NCBI GenBank assembly: GCA_030247675.1
Contig: JAOTRX010000009.1
Coordinates: forward strand, 124,001-188,000
DNA: 64,000 nucleotides
Direction: 5' to 3'
Origin: Desulforhopalus sp.
GTDB taxonomy: Bacteria; Desulfobacterota; Desulfobulbia; Desulfobulbales; Desulfocapsaceae
Shown: positions 53,246 to 61,128 of the stretch, one piece after another
Layout: every line of letters starts with the position of its first letter
Position numbering within the stretch: position 1 is the stretch's first letter
Program-made: the position numbers and the translations under genes
The notes under the pieces: model-generated
Database searches by the model: none
The model's input: the letters and a program-made list of their open reading frames with translations, nothing else
What the model was told of the DNA's origin: nothing

Positions 53246-54502
53246 CTAAGGTGTTAGCGCGCTGGCAACCTGCAGTACCCACTCCCCGGCCTTGAGGGAC
53301 GCCTCGGCGACGCTGCCCTTCGGCAGTTCGAGAAAGTTGCAGAACTGGGCGAATTGTTCGGTGTCGCCCATTTCCAGGGCCGTCGCCAGGTGGAGGTAGC
53401 CGGCCATCCGCGAACCGGCGGTGGTGTATCCCTCCTTGAGCCTGTCGGAGAGCGGTAGATTATCGAGGATTTTAGTAAACGGCATGTCGAGCATGACATC
53501 GATGAGGGAGAGCATGCCGAAGAGGAACATCTCCTCATGGGGTATTGCCGGGATCTTGCCGGCCAGAGCCAGTTCCTCAAAGAGCCGGCCGCGGCTGAGG
53601 GCGAGAAAGAGAAGTTCCTGCGGCTTGCCGGGGGCCACCAGGTCGGAGAGGACGATCATCCGCAGCCAGTAGCGCATGCGGTTGTTGCCGAGCAGGACCA
53701 CCGCATGGCGGACTGAGTCGATCTTCATCGAAAAACCGAAGGCCGCCGAATTGAGGAGGCGGAGCAGGCGGTAGGTGATGGCCGGATCGACCTTGACGAT
53801 GTCGATGATTTTCTCGGTGTCGAGGTTGGGGTCGTTGAGGGCGGTGAGGATGCGCATCCGCGAGGCCTGGAAGGAGTGCAGGGTCTTGCCGGAGAGGTTC
53901 TCCGGTTTGGCGAAGAAGTAGCCTTGAAAGAAATCAAAACCGAGCTGCAGGAGAAAATTGTAGGTAGCGCGGTCCTCCACCTTTTCCGCGACCTTCAGGG
54001 CCTTTTTCGAACTGATGGTGTGGAAGATCGTCTCTATTTCCGCAAAACTCCTGGCCAATACGTCGACCTTGATGATATCGGCGAGATCGAGCAGCACGTC
54101 CTGGCTGGTGTTGCCGGTATAGTCATCGATGGCGATAAAATAGCCGTCCTGCTTGAGGCGGATGAGTTCGGCGGTCACCGCCGGCACCGGCACGGTGTCC
54201 TCCAAAACCTCGACGACCGTTACTGCCGGCGGCAGGGCTCTTGGCGCACCGTCGAGGATCAGTTTTTCAGTGAAGTTGACAAAGATCCGTTTTGACTGGT
54301 CGATCGATTCCTGCGCCTTGATAAAACCCGAGGTGGCCATGCGCATGGTGGCCAAATCGCCGTCGTCAATGAGCGCCGAATCCATGCCGGCGGCCGAACG
54401 AAACAGCAGCTCATAGCCGTAGGTGTTGCCACGGCGATCGAAAATCGGCTGTCTGGCAAGATAGTAGTAGAAGTATTCGCTGAAACCGGTGGGCGTGATC
54501 AT
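53246..54502 (-). CDS. EAL-HDOD signalling protein (YuxH-like)
   Basis: 418 residues from the Met at 54502 (GGGAGAG upstream; a TTG at 54607 extends the frame). The N-terminal EAL domain reads YGYELLFRS at the metal site and DDYTGNTS where active enzymes have DDFGTGYS, so it is probably a non-catalytic c-di-GMP binder. The C-terminal HDOD domain contains VDPAITYRLLRLLNSAAFGF. Convergent with the transglycosylase gene. Confidence 0.93.
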   Translation of the reverse strand: MITPTGFSEYFYYYLARQPIFDRRGNTYGYELLFRSAAGMDSALIDDGDLATMRMATSGFIKAQESIDQSKRIFVNFTEKLILDGAPRALPPAVTVVEVLEDTVPVPAVTAELIRLKQDGYFIAIDDYTGNTSQDVLLDLADIIKVDVLARSFAEIETIFHTISSKKALKVAEKVEDRATYNFLLQLGFDFFQGYFFAKPENLSGKTLHSFQASRMRILTALNDPNLDTEKIIDIVKVDPAITYRLLRLLNSAAFGFSMKIDSVRHAVVLLGNNRMRYWLRMIVLSDLVAPGKPQELLFLALSRGRLFEELALAGKIPAIPHEEMFLFGMLSLIDVMLDMPFTKILDNLPLSDRLKEGYTTAGSRMAGYLHLATALEMGDTEQFAQFCNFLELPKGSVAEASLKAGEWVLQVASALTP

Positions 54503-54721
54503 CGATGTCTCTCCCGGTGCGGGTGTTCCCAGGTGGCCTTGGGCCGACGTGCCGCTGTTGCTGGGTGACTTCTGGTACAGTATGCGTCCCCCGCCCGCGA
54601 AAGTCAAAAGGAGTTTTTTGTCCTCCGCCCTGGTCCCGGGCGGCCCTCTCCCCCTCTCTGTACTCAGTTCCTTCCGCCTTTCAACCCTGCCCGTGACGCG
54701 GTGTCGGCCGGGAAAAGTGTA

Positions 54722-54749
54722 TTGACAACAGGATATGTATATGTATAAT
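54722..54749 (+). promoter_or_regulatory. lexA: sigma-70 promoter of the lexA cassette
   Basis: TTGACA (54722-54727) and TATAAT (54744-54749), both perfect consensus hexamers with a 16-base spacer. Overlapped by the first operator copy. Confidence 0.85.
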
Positions 54750-54775
54750 TACCGTAAAAGGTGAATGTATATGTA
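54736..54775. promoter_or_regulatory. candidate LexA operators (paired TGTATATGTA repeat)
   Basis: TGTATATGTA occurs at 54736-54745 (over the -10 element) and again at 54766-54775, exactly 30 bases apart. The second copy sits in a near-palindrome ATGTATATGTACAT (54765-54778). The spacing puts both on the same DNA face. Neither resembles the E. coli CTGT-N8-ACAG box; the assignment to this LexA is by position. Confidence 0.6.
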
Positions 54776-54791
54776 CATAGCGAGGGCGTTT

Positions 54792-55433
54792 ATGGAGCTT
54801 ACGGCAAAACAGCGGCAGTTTTTTGAGTATCTCAGTGAGCGAGTCGACGGCGAGGGGCGGGTGCCGACCCTGCGTCAGGCCGCCGCCGATCTCGGGGTCA
54901 GCCATACGGCGGTGGCGCAGCTGATGAACCAGCTGGAGAAGAAGGGAGTGGTGGAGCGCCCCGGCCGCTATGGCCGGGCCATCCGCCTCTGTCCGGATGG
55001 CGGCGAGCACCGCCCGGCCCGTCGGGGCCGCGAGCTGCCGATCATCGGTCAGGTCACCGCCGGTCTGCCGATGTATGCCCAGCAGGAGTGGGCGGGAACG
55101 GTTGTCGTCGATCCGGCGATCTTTGCCGGCGACAGCCTTTTTTGCCTGCACATCAAAGGGCAATCGATGCGCGATGCCGGGATCCTCGACGGCGATCTGG
55201 TGGTCTGCGAGCCGCGCCAGTATGCCGAGAATGGCGAGGTCGTGGCGGTGCTCATCAAGGGCGAGGAGGCGACGGTCAAACGGTTCTTTCTCTACAGCGA
55301 CCATATTGAGCTGCGGCCGGCCAACGAGGACTTTGCGGTCATGTGCTACCCGTTTAGCGATGTCCTCATTCAGGGCAAGGTGGTCGGGGTGATTCGGGGG
55401 AACCATGCTGAGTTCAATGGCAAACGGGACTAG
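54792..55433 (+). CDS. lexA: LexA repressor
   Basis: 213 residues from the Met at 54792; an upstream frame (54765) lies in the operator. The N-terminal winged helix is TLRQAAADLGVSHTAVAQLM. The C-terminal S24 peptidase has cleavage site Ala90-Gly91 (VTAGLPM), Ser125 in IKGQSMRDAGI and Lys163 in ATVKRF. It represses SOS genes and self-cleaves when RecA is activated. First gene of a mutagenesis operon; it overlaps the DUF72 gene. Confidence 0.95.
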   Translation: MELTAKQRQFFEYLSERVDGEGRVPTLRQAAADLGVSHTAVAQLMNQLEKKGVVERPGRYGRAIRLCPDGGEHRPARRGRELPIIGQVTAGLPMYAQQEWAGTVVVDPAIFAGDSLFCLHIKGQSMRDAGILDGDLVVCEPRQYAENGEVVAVLIKGEEATVKRFFLYSDHIELRPANEDFAVMCYPFSDVLIQGKVVGVIRGNHAEFNGKRD

Positions 55434-56292
55434 CGGCGGGGCGCCTGGCCGGGTGGAGATCCGTTGCCCGGCAAGCGCTGCCGGACCGGAAAGGGTCTGC
55501 CCGGTCTACGTCGGTACCTGCGGCTATTCCTATAGCGAATGGGTGGACAGCGGTTTTTACCCGGAGGGCACCAAGAGTGCGGCGATGCTTGGTCTCTACG
55601 GCCGCTGTTTCTCGGTGGTCGAGCTCAACTACACCTGGTACCAGATGGCCCGGGCCGAGGCCCTTGCCCGCATGGTCGAGGGTGCCCCGCCGCACCTGCT
55701 CTTTGCCGCCAAACTGACCCGGACCATGACCCATGAGCGCGACGATAACTGGCGCGAGCAGCTGGTTTTGTACCGGCAGGGCATTGCCCCGCTCGGCAAG
55801 CGCCTGGTTGCCGTGCTGATTCAGCTGCCGCCGGATTTTGACCGCAGTCTCGCCAACCGCGGCTATCTCGCCGCCCTCCTCGATGGTCTTGAGGGCCTGC
55901 CGGTGGCGGTGGAGTTCCGCCATCACTCCTGGGCGGTTGACTCTGTATTTGCCGAGCTTTCCCGGCGGCGGGTGAGTCTGGTGACAGTTGATGCCCCGGA
56001 CCTGCCGGGGCTCTTTCCGGCCCTTGATGTGGTCACCAACCCGGGTCTTTTTTACGGACGGTTCCACGGCCGCAACCGGGAGGGCTGGCGGTCCGGCAAT
56101 ATGCAGAAAAAATTTAATTACGACTATACCGACAAGGAGCTGCGCACCTGGTGCGCCGGGCATCTGCCGGTCATGGTCGCCCGCGCCGACCGCGGCATCC
56201 TGGTCTTTAACAACCACGTCCGGGCCCAGGCGCCGCGCAATGCCGCAAGGCTTGCGGCGATCCTTGGCGAACTGGGCGACGGAGAAGGGTGA
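55405..56292 (+). CDS. DUF72 family protein
   Basis: 295 residues. DUF72 landmarks: YVGTCGYSYSEWVDSGFYPEG, VELNYTWYQMAR, AVEFRHHSW and VTVDAPDLPG with FYGRFHGRNR, a TIM-barrel-like fold. Biochemical role unknown. The start overlaps lexA by 29 bases (a second ATG at 55417) and its stop overlaps the imuB start, so it is embedded in the SOS operon in the place usually held by imuA. Confidence 0.9.
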   Translation: MLSSMANGTSGGAPGRVEIRCPASAAGPERVCPVYVGTCGYSYSEWVDSGFYPEGTKSAAMLGLYGRCFSVVELNYTWYQMARAEALARMVEGAPPHLLFAAKLTRTMTHERDDNWREQLVLYRQGIAPLGKRLVAVLIQLPPDFDRSLANRGYLAALLDGLEGLPVAVEFRHHSWAVDSVFAELSRRRVSLVTVDAPDLPGLFPALDVVTNPGLFYGRFHGRNREGWRSGNMQKKFNYDYTDKELRTWCAGHLPVMVARADRGILVFNNHVRAQAPRNAARLAAILGELGDGEG

Positions 56293-57503
56293 TGGGCGGC
56301 GGGTTTCGGGCACGGGAGCGGGCCGTCCTCCATTTCAATGTCGCCGATTTCGCCGTCGCCGTCGAGCGGGTGGAGGACTGCCGCCTGCGCCAGAGGCCGC
56401 TGCTCATCGCCCCGCTGCAGGCGGCGCGGGCGGTGGTCTACGATATGAGCGAGGAGGCCTACCGGGAGGGGGTGCGCAAGGGCATGCCGCTTCGCCAGGC
56501 GACCAGGATCTGCCGGGGGGCGGCGGTTCTGCCGCCCCGGGCAGGTCTGTATCACAAGGCAATGCAGGCCTTTTACAAGGAGCTGCAGGGCTATTCGCCG
56601 CTCATTGAATGTGGCCAGGCCGACGGCCATTTTTTTGCCGATGTCACCGGTACCCACCGGTTGCACGGACCGGCTCCGGACATCGGCTGGCGGGTCCGCC
56701 GTCAGGCCCGCGCAGGCCTTGGCGTCAATCCCATCTGGACGCTTGGCACCAGCAAACTGGTGGCAAAGGTTGCTTCGCGGCTGGTGAAACCGGTCGGTGA
56801 ATATATCGTCAACCCGGGGGAGGAGGCGGCCTTTCTTGCCCCTTTGCCGGTGACGGTCCTGCCCGGCCTGACCGGCCGGGAGCTTGAACAGCTGCGAGAT
56901 TTTCGCCTGGCCACCATCGGCTCCCTGGCCGGACTTTCCCGGCAGCAGCTCATGGTGCCCTTCGGCAGCCGCTGCGATTATCTCCACGATATCAGCCGCG
57001 GCATCGACGACACCGTTATCTGCCGGCCGAACGTGGCCAGCCAGACCATCGACTTCGAGCATACCTTTGCCGGTGACAGCAACGATCAGGAGGAGGTGGA
57101 AGGGGTTGTCGCCGCTCTGGTGGGCCGGGCGGGGAGCAGTTTGCGGGGCAGGCGGCAGGTGACCCGCCGGGTGGGCATCTGGCTGCGCTACTCGGACGGC
57201 GGCCATGTCATCCGCCAAGCTCCCTGCCGGGGCGGCACCGCCGGAGATTTTCATCTCCAGAAACTGGCCATGGACGCCCTGCACCGGGCCTGGACGCGGC
57301 GGACGAGGATTCGCAGCTGCCGCCTGGTCTGCGACCGCCTGCAGCGCCAGTCGCCTCAACTCCTCCTCTTTTCCGAACCGGAGGGCCGGGAGCTTCGGGA
57401 AAAGAGGGTGCTGGCGGCCATGGACGCGCTGCGCGGCCGTTTCGGTCATGCGGTCATCGGCGCCGGGAAGCAGAGTTTGGGGGATGTGGTAGGGTGCGTT
57501 TGA
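56292..57503 (+). CDS. imuB: ImuB-like Y-family polymerase homologue
   Basis: 403 residues (ATG at 56292; GTG at 56289 also possible). The Y-family fold is clear, but the metal-binding carboxylates are gone: LHFNVADFAVAVE has Asn for the first Asp, and the DE of the second motif is replaced in ECGQADGHFFADVTG. Such inactive homologues serve as the hub ImuB. A QLLLF clamp-binding motif is at residues 356-360. Stop/start overlap with the DUF72 gene, followed by the DnaE2 gene after 36 bases. Confidence 0.85.
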   Translation: MGGGFRARERAVLHFNVADFAVAVERVEDCRLRQRPLLIAPLQAARAVVYDMSEEAYREGVRKGMPLRQATRICRGAAVLPPRAGLYHKAMQAFYKELQGYSPLIECGQADGHFFADVTGTHRLHGPAPDIGWRVRRQARAGLGVNPIWTLGTSKLVAKVASRLVKPVGEYIVNPGEEAAFLAPLPVTVLPGLTGRELEQLRDFRLATIGSLAGLSRQQLMVPFGSRCDYLHDISRGIDDTVICRPNVASQTIDFEHTFAGDSNDQEEVEGVVAALVGRAGSSLRGRRQVTRRVGIWLRYSDGGHVIRQAPCRGGTAGDFHLQKLAMDALHRAWTRRTRIRSCRLVCDRLQRQSPQLLLFSEPEGRELREKRVLAAMDALRGRFGHAVIGAGKQSLGDVVGCV

Positions 57504-57509
57504 CGCACC
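57493..57509. repeat. short GGTGCG / CGCACC hairpin at the imuB-dnaE2 junction
   Basis: A 6-bp dyad GGTGCG-TTTGA-CGCACC spans the imuB stop. It resembles REP-like hairpins but only one copy is seen in the window. Confidence 0.35.
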
Positions 57510-57539
57510 ATATCCTCCTTATTTCTCAGGATACCGATA

Positions 57540-60536
57540 ATGTTTCCGCTGCGTGTCAGGTCGTATTATTCCCTCCTGCAGGGCACCGCCTCGCCGCAGG
57601 CCCTGTGCCGCCGGGCAAAAGAGCTGGGCTACCAGGGCCTTGCCCTCACTGACCGTGATAATCTCTATGGGCTCTGGGATTTCTTGAAGGCTTGCCATCG
57701 CCAGGGACTGCGACCGATTGTCGGCGCCGAGGTCTCCGAACCGGGGACGGGCCTGGTGGTGGTCTGCCTGGTACAGTCCCCGGAGGGCTACGCCAACCTG
57801 TGCCGGCTGCTGACCAGGCGGCACATGGCCAAGACCTTCACTCTGGCGGTTGATCTGCCACCCCTTGCCGCAGGTCTCCTCCTTCTCTGCCGCGATGTCG
57901 GGTTGCTTGCAGGCTTTAAGAGCCAGGGCCTTGCCGCCGTCGCCGATCTCGGTCCCCGGGCAGGTGCCGCCGCCCGCGCACTGCGAACCTTTGCCCGGCA
58001 AAACGACCTCCCGGCGGTCATCACCCCGGACAGCGATCTGGGCGATGACCGCGACCGCCAGCTTTTCTGCCTGCTGCATGCGATCCGCACCGGCAGCACC
58101 ATCAGTCGGAGCATGCAGCAGAAGACCAGCGACACTATCCACTCTCTCCTCGGTCCCGGGGACTATCAAGAAAAACTGGCGATCTGGCCGGAGGCGATTG
58201 CCGCCACCGACGACCTGGCCGCCACCTGCACCTTTACCGGTCCGGATTTCGGTATCGTTATGCCGCCGTGGCGCGGTGGCGACGGCCGGAATGCCGCGGC
58301 AGTGCTGCGGGAAAAGGCCTATCTCGGGGCCCGGCGCCGCTACGGCGACGACCTCGGCGAGCCGGTCGTCGAACGTCTGGAGCACGAGTTGCGAGTCATC
58401 GACACCATGGGCTTTTCCACCTATTTCCTGGTGGTCCGCGACATCGTCCATCGCAAGGGGCCGGATGGCAAACGGCAAAAACGGCGGATCTGCGGCCGCG
58501 GATCGGGGGCTGCCTCGCTGGTCGCCTATTGCCTTGATATCACCAATGTCTGTCCGATCAAGTACAATCTCTACTTCGAGCGCTTTCTCAACCCCGGCCG
58601 CACTGATCCGCCGGACATCGACATCGATTTTTCCTGGGACGAGCGGGACGCAGTACTCCGCGATGTCCTTGGCGATTTTCAGGGATACGCCGCCATGGTC
58701 TCTAACCATGTGTTCTTTCAGCCGCGCATGGCCATTCGCGAAACCGCCAAGGCCTTCGGCCTGCCGGGCTTTGAGATCTCCCAACTGACCAAACGCATCC
58801 CCTGGCTGCACAGCGGCGGTGGTACCCTGGCAGAAAGCCTCGCCGGCCTGCCGGTGTTCCGCGACCAGGATCTGTCGCCGCCCTGGCCGGAGATCCTCGC
58901 CCTTGCCGAAAAGCTCATCGGCCTGCCGCGCTATCTGTCGGTGCATCCGGGCGGAGTCGTCATCACCCCGCGGCCGATCAGCGAGTATGTGCCGGTTGAA
59001 CGGGCGACCAAAGGGGTGCCGATCATCCAGTGGGAAAAGGACGGCGCCGAGGAGGCAGGTCTTGTCAAGATCGATCTCCTCGGCAACCGCAGCCTCGGGG
59101 TGATCCGCGACTGCATCGCGGCAGTGCACGCCGGCGGCGGCCATGTCGACGAGATCACCTGGCAGCCGGAAGACGATCCGGCAACAAAGCTGGCGGTGGC
59201 CGCCGGGGCGACCATGGGCTGCTTTTATATAGAGAGTCCTGCCATGCGGCTTCTGGAGAAAAAGGCCGGAACCGGCGACTTCGAGCAGCTGGTCATCCAG
59301 TCGTCGATCATCCGTCCGGCGGCCAACGAGTTCGTCCGCGAGTATGTCCGGCGCCTGCACGGCGGCGCCTGGCAGCCCTTTTGCCCGGAGCAGGGTGACG
59401 TCCTCGACGAGACCTTCGGCCTGATGGTCTATCAGGAGGACGTGGCGAAGGTGGCGGTGGCCCTGGCCGGATTCAGCCATGTCGACGGCGACGGCCTGCG
59501 CAAGGCCATGGCCAAAAAGGATAAGGCGGTAAAACTCGCCAATTACAAGGCGATGTTTTTTGCCGGTTGCGCCGACCGCGGTGTGGCGCCAGAGGCGGTG
59601 GCCGATATGTGGCGGATGATCGAGAGCTTTGATGGCTATTCCTTCTGCAAACCCCACTCCGCCTCCTACGCCCGGGTGTCCTTTCAGGCGGCCTATCTGA
59701 AGCGGCACTATCCGGCGGAGTTCATGGCGGCGGTGATCTCCAACCAGGGTGGCTATTATTCGACCTTTGCCTATGTCTCCGAAGCGAAAAGGCTGGGTCT
59801 GCAGATCCTTCCCCCGGATGTGCAGAGAAGCCTTGTTGCCTGGACCGGCAAGGGCCGGCAGATGCGGGTCGGGCTGCAGAACGTGCACGGGCTGTCCGCG
59901 GGCTTTCTTGAAAGGCTGCTGGCGGCTCGGGAGAAGGGGCGGTTCGAGGATGTCGGCGATTTTTTTCAGCGCACCAGGCCGGCCGAAAATGAGGCTGCCG
60001 CCCTCATCCATGCCGGGGCACTGGATGGCCTTGCACCGGGGAGCAACCGTACGGTTCTTCTCTGGCAATGGGCAAGTTTTCAACGGGCCACCCAGGACAA
60101 GGGCTGCCTTTCGCTCTTTGCTGTCCGTCTTCCGCCACCGCCGCCCCTGCCGCCTCCGGACGCCCTGGCTAAGGCGCGCCGGGAGTTTGCCGCCCTCGGC
60201 TTTCTCTGCGAGGGTCATCCCTTGCGATTTCTCAAGATGCCGGCGAGGGGCTGCACGAAGGTTGAGGACCTGCCCCACCAAGTGGGAAGGCGGGTGTCCC
60301 TCGCTGCCTGGCTGCTCACCGGCAAGATGGTATCGACGAAGACCGGCGAGGTCATGGAGTTTCTCACCTTCGAGGACGAGACCGGCCAGGTGGAAACAAC
60401 GTTTTTTCCGGAGACCTACCGGACCTATGCCCATCTGCTGCGCAGCGGCCGCGGCTATATCCTGGCGGGACTGGTCGAGGAGGACTATGGCGCTCTGACC
60501 TTTACCGTCGAGCAGGTGACCGCCATGCGTCAGTGA
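57540..60536 (+). CDS. dnaE2: Error-prone DNA polymerase III alpha (DnaE2/ImuC)
   Basis: 998 residues, shorter than DnaE and typical of ImuC. The palm has PPDIDIDFSWDERD (catalytic Asp pair) and VGAEVSE in the PHP region; the C-terminal OB domain includes VSLAAWLLTGKM. The N-terminal PHP segment reads PLRVRSYYSLLQG where catalytic PHP domains have HxH, so the PHP metal site is lost. With ImuB it performs SOS translesion synthesis. Last gene of the lexA cassette. Confidence 0.95.
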   Translation: MFPLRVRSYYSLLQGTASPQALCRRAKELGYQGLALTDRDNLYGLWDFLKACHRQGLRPIVGAEVSEPGTGLVVVCLVQSPEGYANLCRLLTRRHMAKTFTLAVDLPPLAAGLLLLCRDVGLLAGFKSQGLAAVADLGPRAGAAARALRTFARQNDLPAVITPDSDLGDDRDRQLFCLLHAIRTGSTISRSMQQKTSDTIHSLLGPGDYQEKLAIWPEAIAATDDLAATCTFTGPDFGIVMPPWRGGDGRNAAAVLREKAYLGARRRYGDDLGEPVVERLEHELRVIDTMGFSTYFLVVRDIVHRKGPDGKRQKRRICGRGSGAASLVAYCLDITNVCPIKYNLYFERFLNPGRTDPPDIDIDFSWDERDAVLRDVLGDFQGYAAMVSNHVFFQPRMAIRETAKAFGLPGFEISQLTKRIPWLHSGGGTLAESLAGLPVFRDQDLSPPWPEILALAEKLIGLPRYLSVHPGGVVITPRPISEYVPVERATKGVPIIQWEKDGAEEAGLVKIDLLGNRSLGVIRDCIAAVHAGGGHVDEITWQPEDDPATKLAVAAGATMGCFYIESPAMRLLEKKAGTGDFEQLVIQSSIIRPAANEFVREYVRRLHGGAWQPFCPEQGDVLDETFGLMVYQEDVAKVAVALAGFSHVDGDGLRKAMAKKDKAVKLANYKAMFFAGCADRGVAPEAVADMWRMIESFDGYSFCKPHSASYARVSFQAAYLKRHYPAEFMAAVISNQGGYYSTFAYVSEAKRLGLQILPPDVQRSLVAWTGKGRQMRVGLQNVHGLSAGFLERLLAAREKGRFEDVGDFFQRTRPAENEAAALIHAGALDGLAPGSNRTVLLWQWASFQRATQDKGCLSLFAVRLPPPPPLPPPDALAKARREFAALGFLCEGHPLRFLKMPARGCTKVEDLPHQVGRRVSLAAWLLTGKMVSTKTGEVMEFLTFEDETGQVETTFFPETYRTYAHLLRSGRGYILAGLVEEDYGALTFTVEQVTAMRQ

Positions 60537-60620
60537 AATAGTGTTTGAAAATGTTGCAAAGTAGCGTATAAGGACAGAGGGACTAGGGAGTTGTTTCCTG
60601 ACAAAATATATAGTGATAAC

Positions 60621-61031
60621 ATGACAAAAACAAAGCGTATTCTTGTTATAGATGACGAGGCTACGGCCCTGGATTTGTTGAGAAGGATTCTCGAAAGTGA
60701 GGGTTATGAGGTCCTTCTGGCAGGCAATGGCGCCGAGGGGATCAGGCTCTTTCGCAGCCAGCCCTGCGATCTGGTCATAACCGATATGGTTATGCCGGTA
60801 AAAGACGGATTGCAGACCATTCTCGAACTGCGCAAAGAAGCGCCTGAGCTGCCGTTTATTGCCATATCGGGGGGAGGGACTATATCCAAGGAACGGTATC
60901 TCACCGTTGCCGGATATCTGGATAAAGTCGTCACCATCGCCAAGCCTTTTGCCGTTGACGTTATTCTCGCCGCGGTGGCGGAGCTTCTTCTCCAAGATAA
61001 TCCCCCGGCGGACGACACGAACGTTGTTTGA
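60621..61031 (+). CDS. single-domain response regulator (REC)
   Basis: 136 residues, a complete receiver only: RILVIDDEAT, phospho-acceptor Asp in LVITDMVMPVKDG, Ser/Thr in AISGGG and Lys in IAKPFAV. No output domain, so it acts by protein contact (phosphorelay or CheY-like). Start at 60621 was preferred over a TTG at 60591. No kinase next to it; the hybrid kinase at 2.6 kb is far away. Confidence 0.92.
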   Translation: MTKTKRILVIDDEATALDLLRRILESEGYEVLLAGNGAEGIRLFRSQPCDLVITDMVMPVKDGLQTILELRKEAPELPFIAISGGGTISKERYLTVAGYLDKVVTIAKPFAVDVILAAVAELLLQDNPPADDTNVV

Positions 61032-61128
61032 AAATGCTTCGTCAAAGAAGAAGGGAGTAGGAGCGTAACAGGAAAAATTGGCCGTGCCAAAGGTCGTCGG
61101 GCGGCCCTCATAACCACAGAGGTGGACA

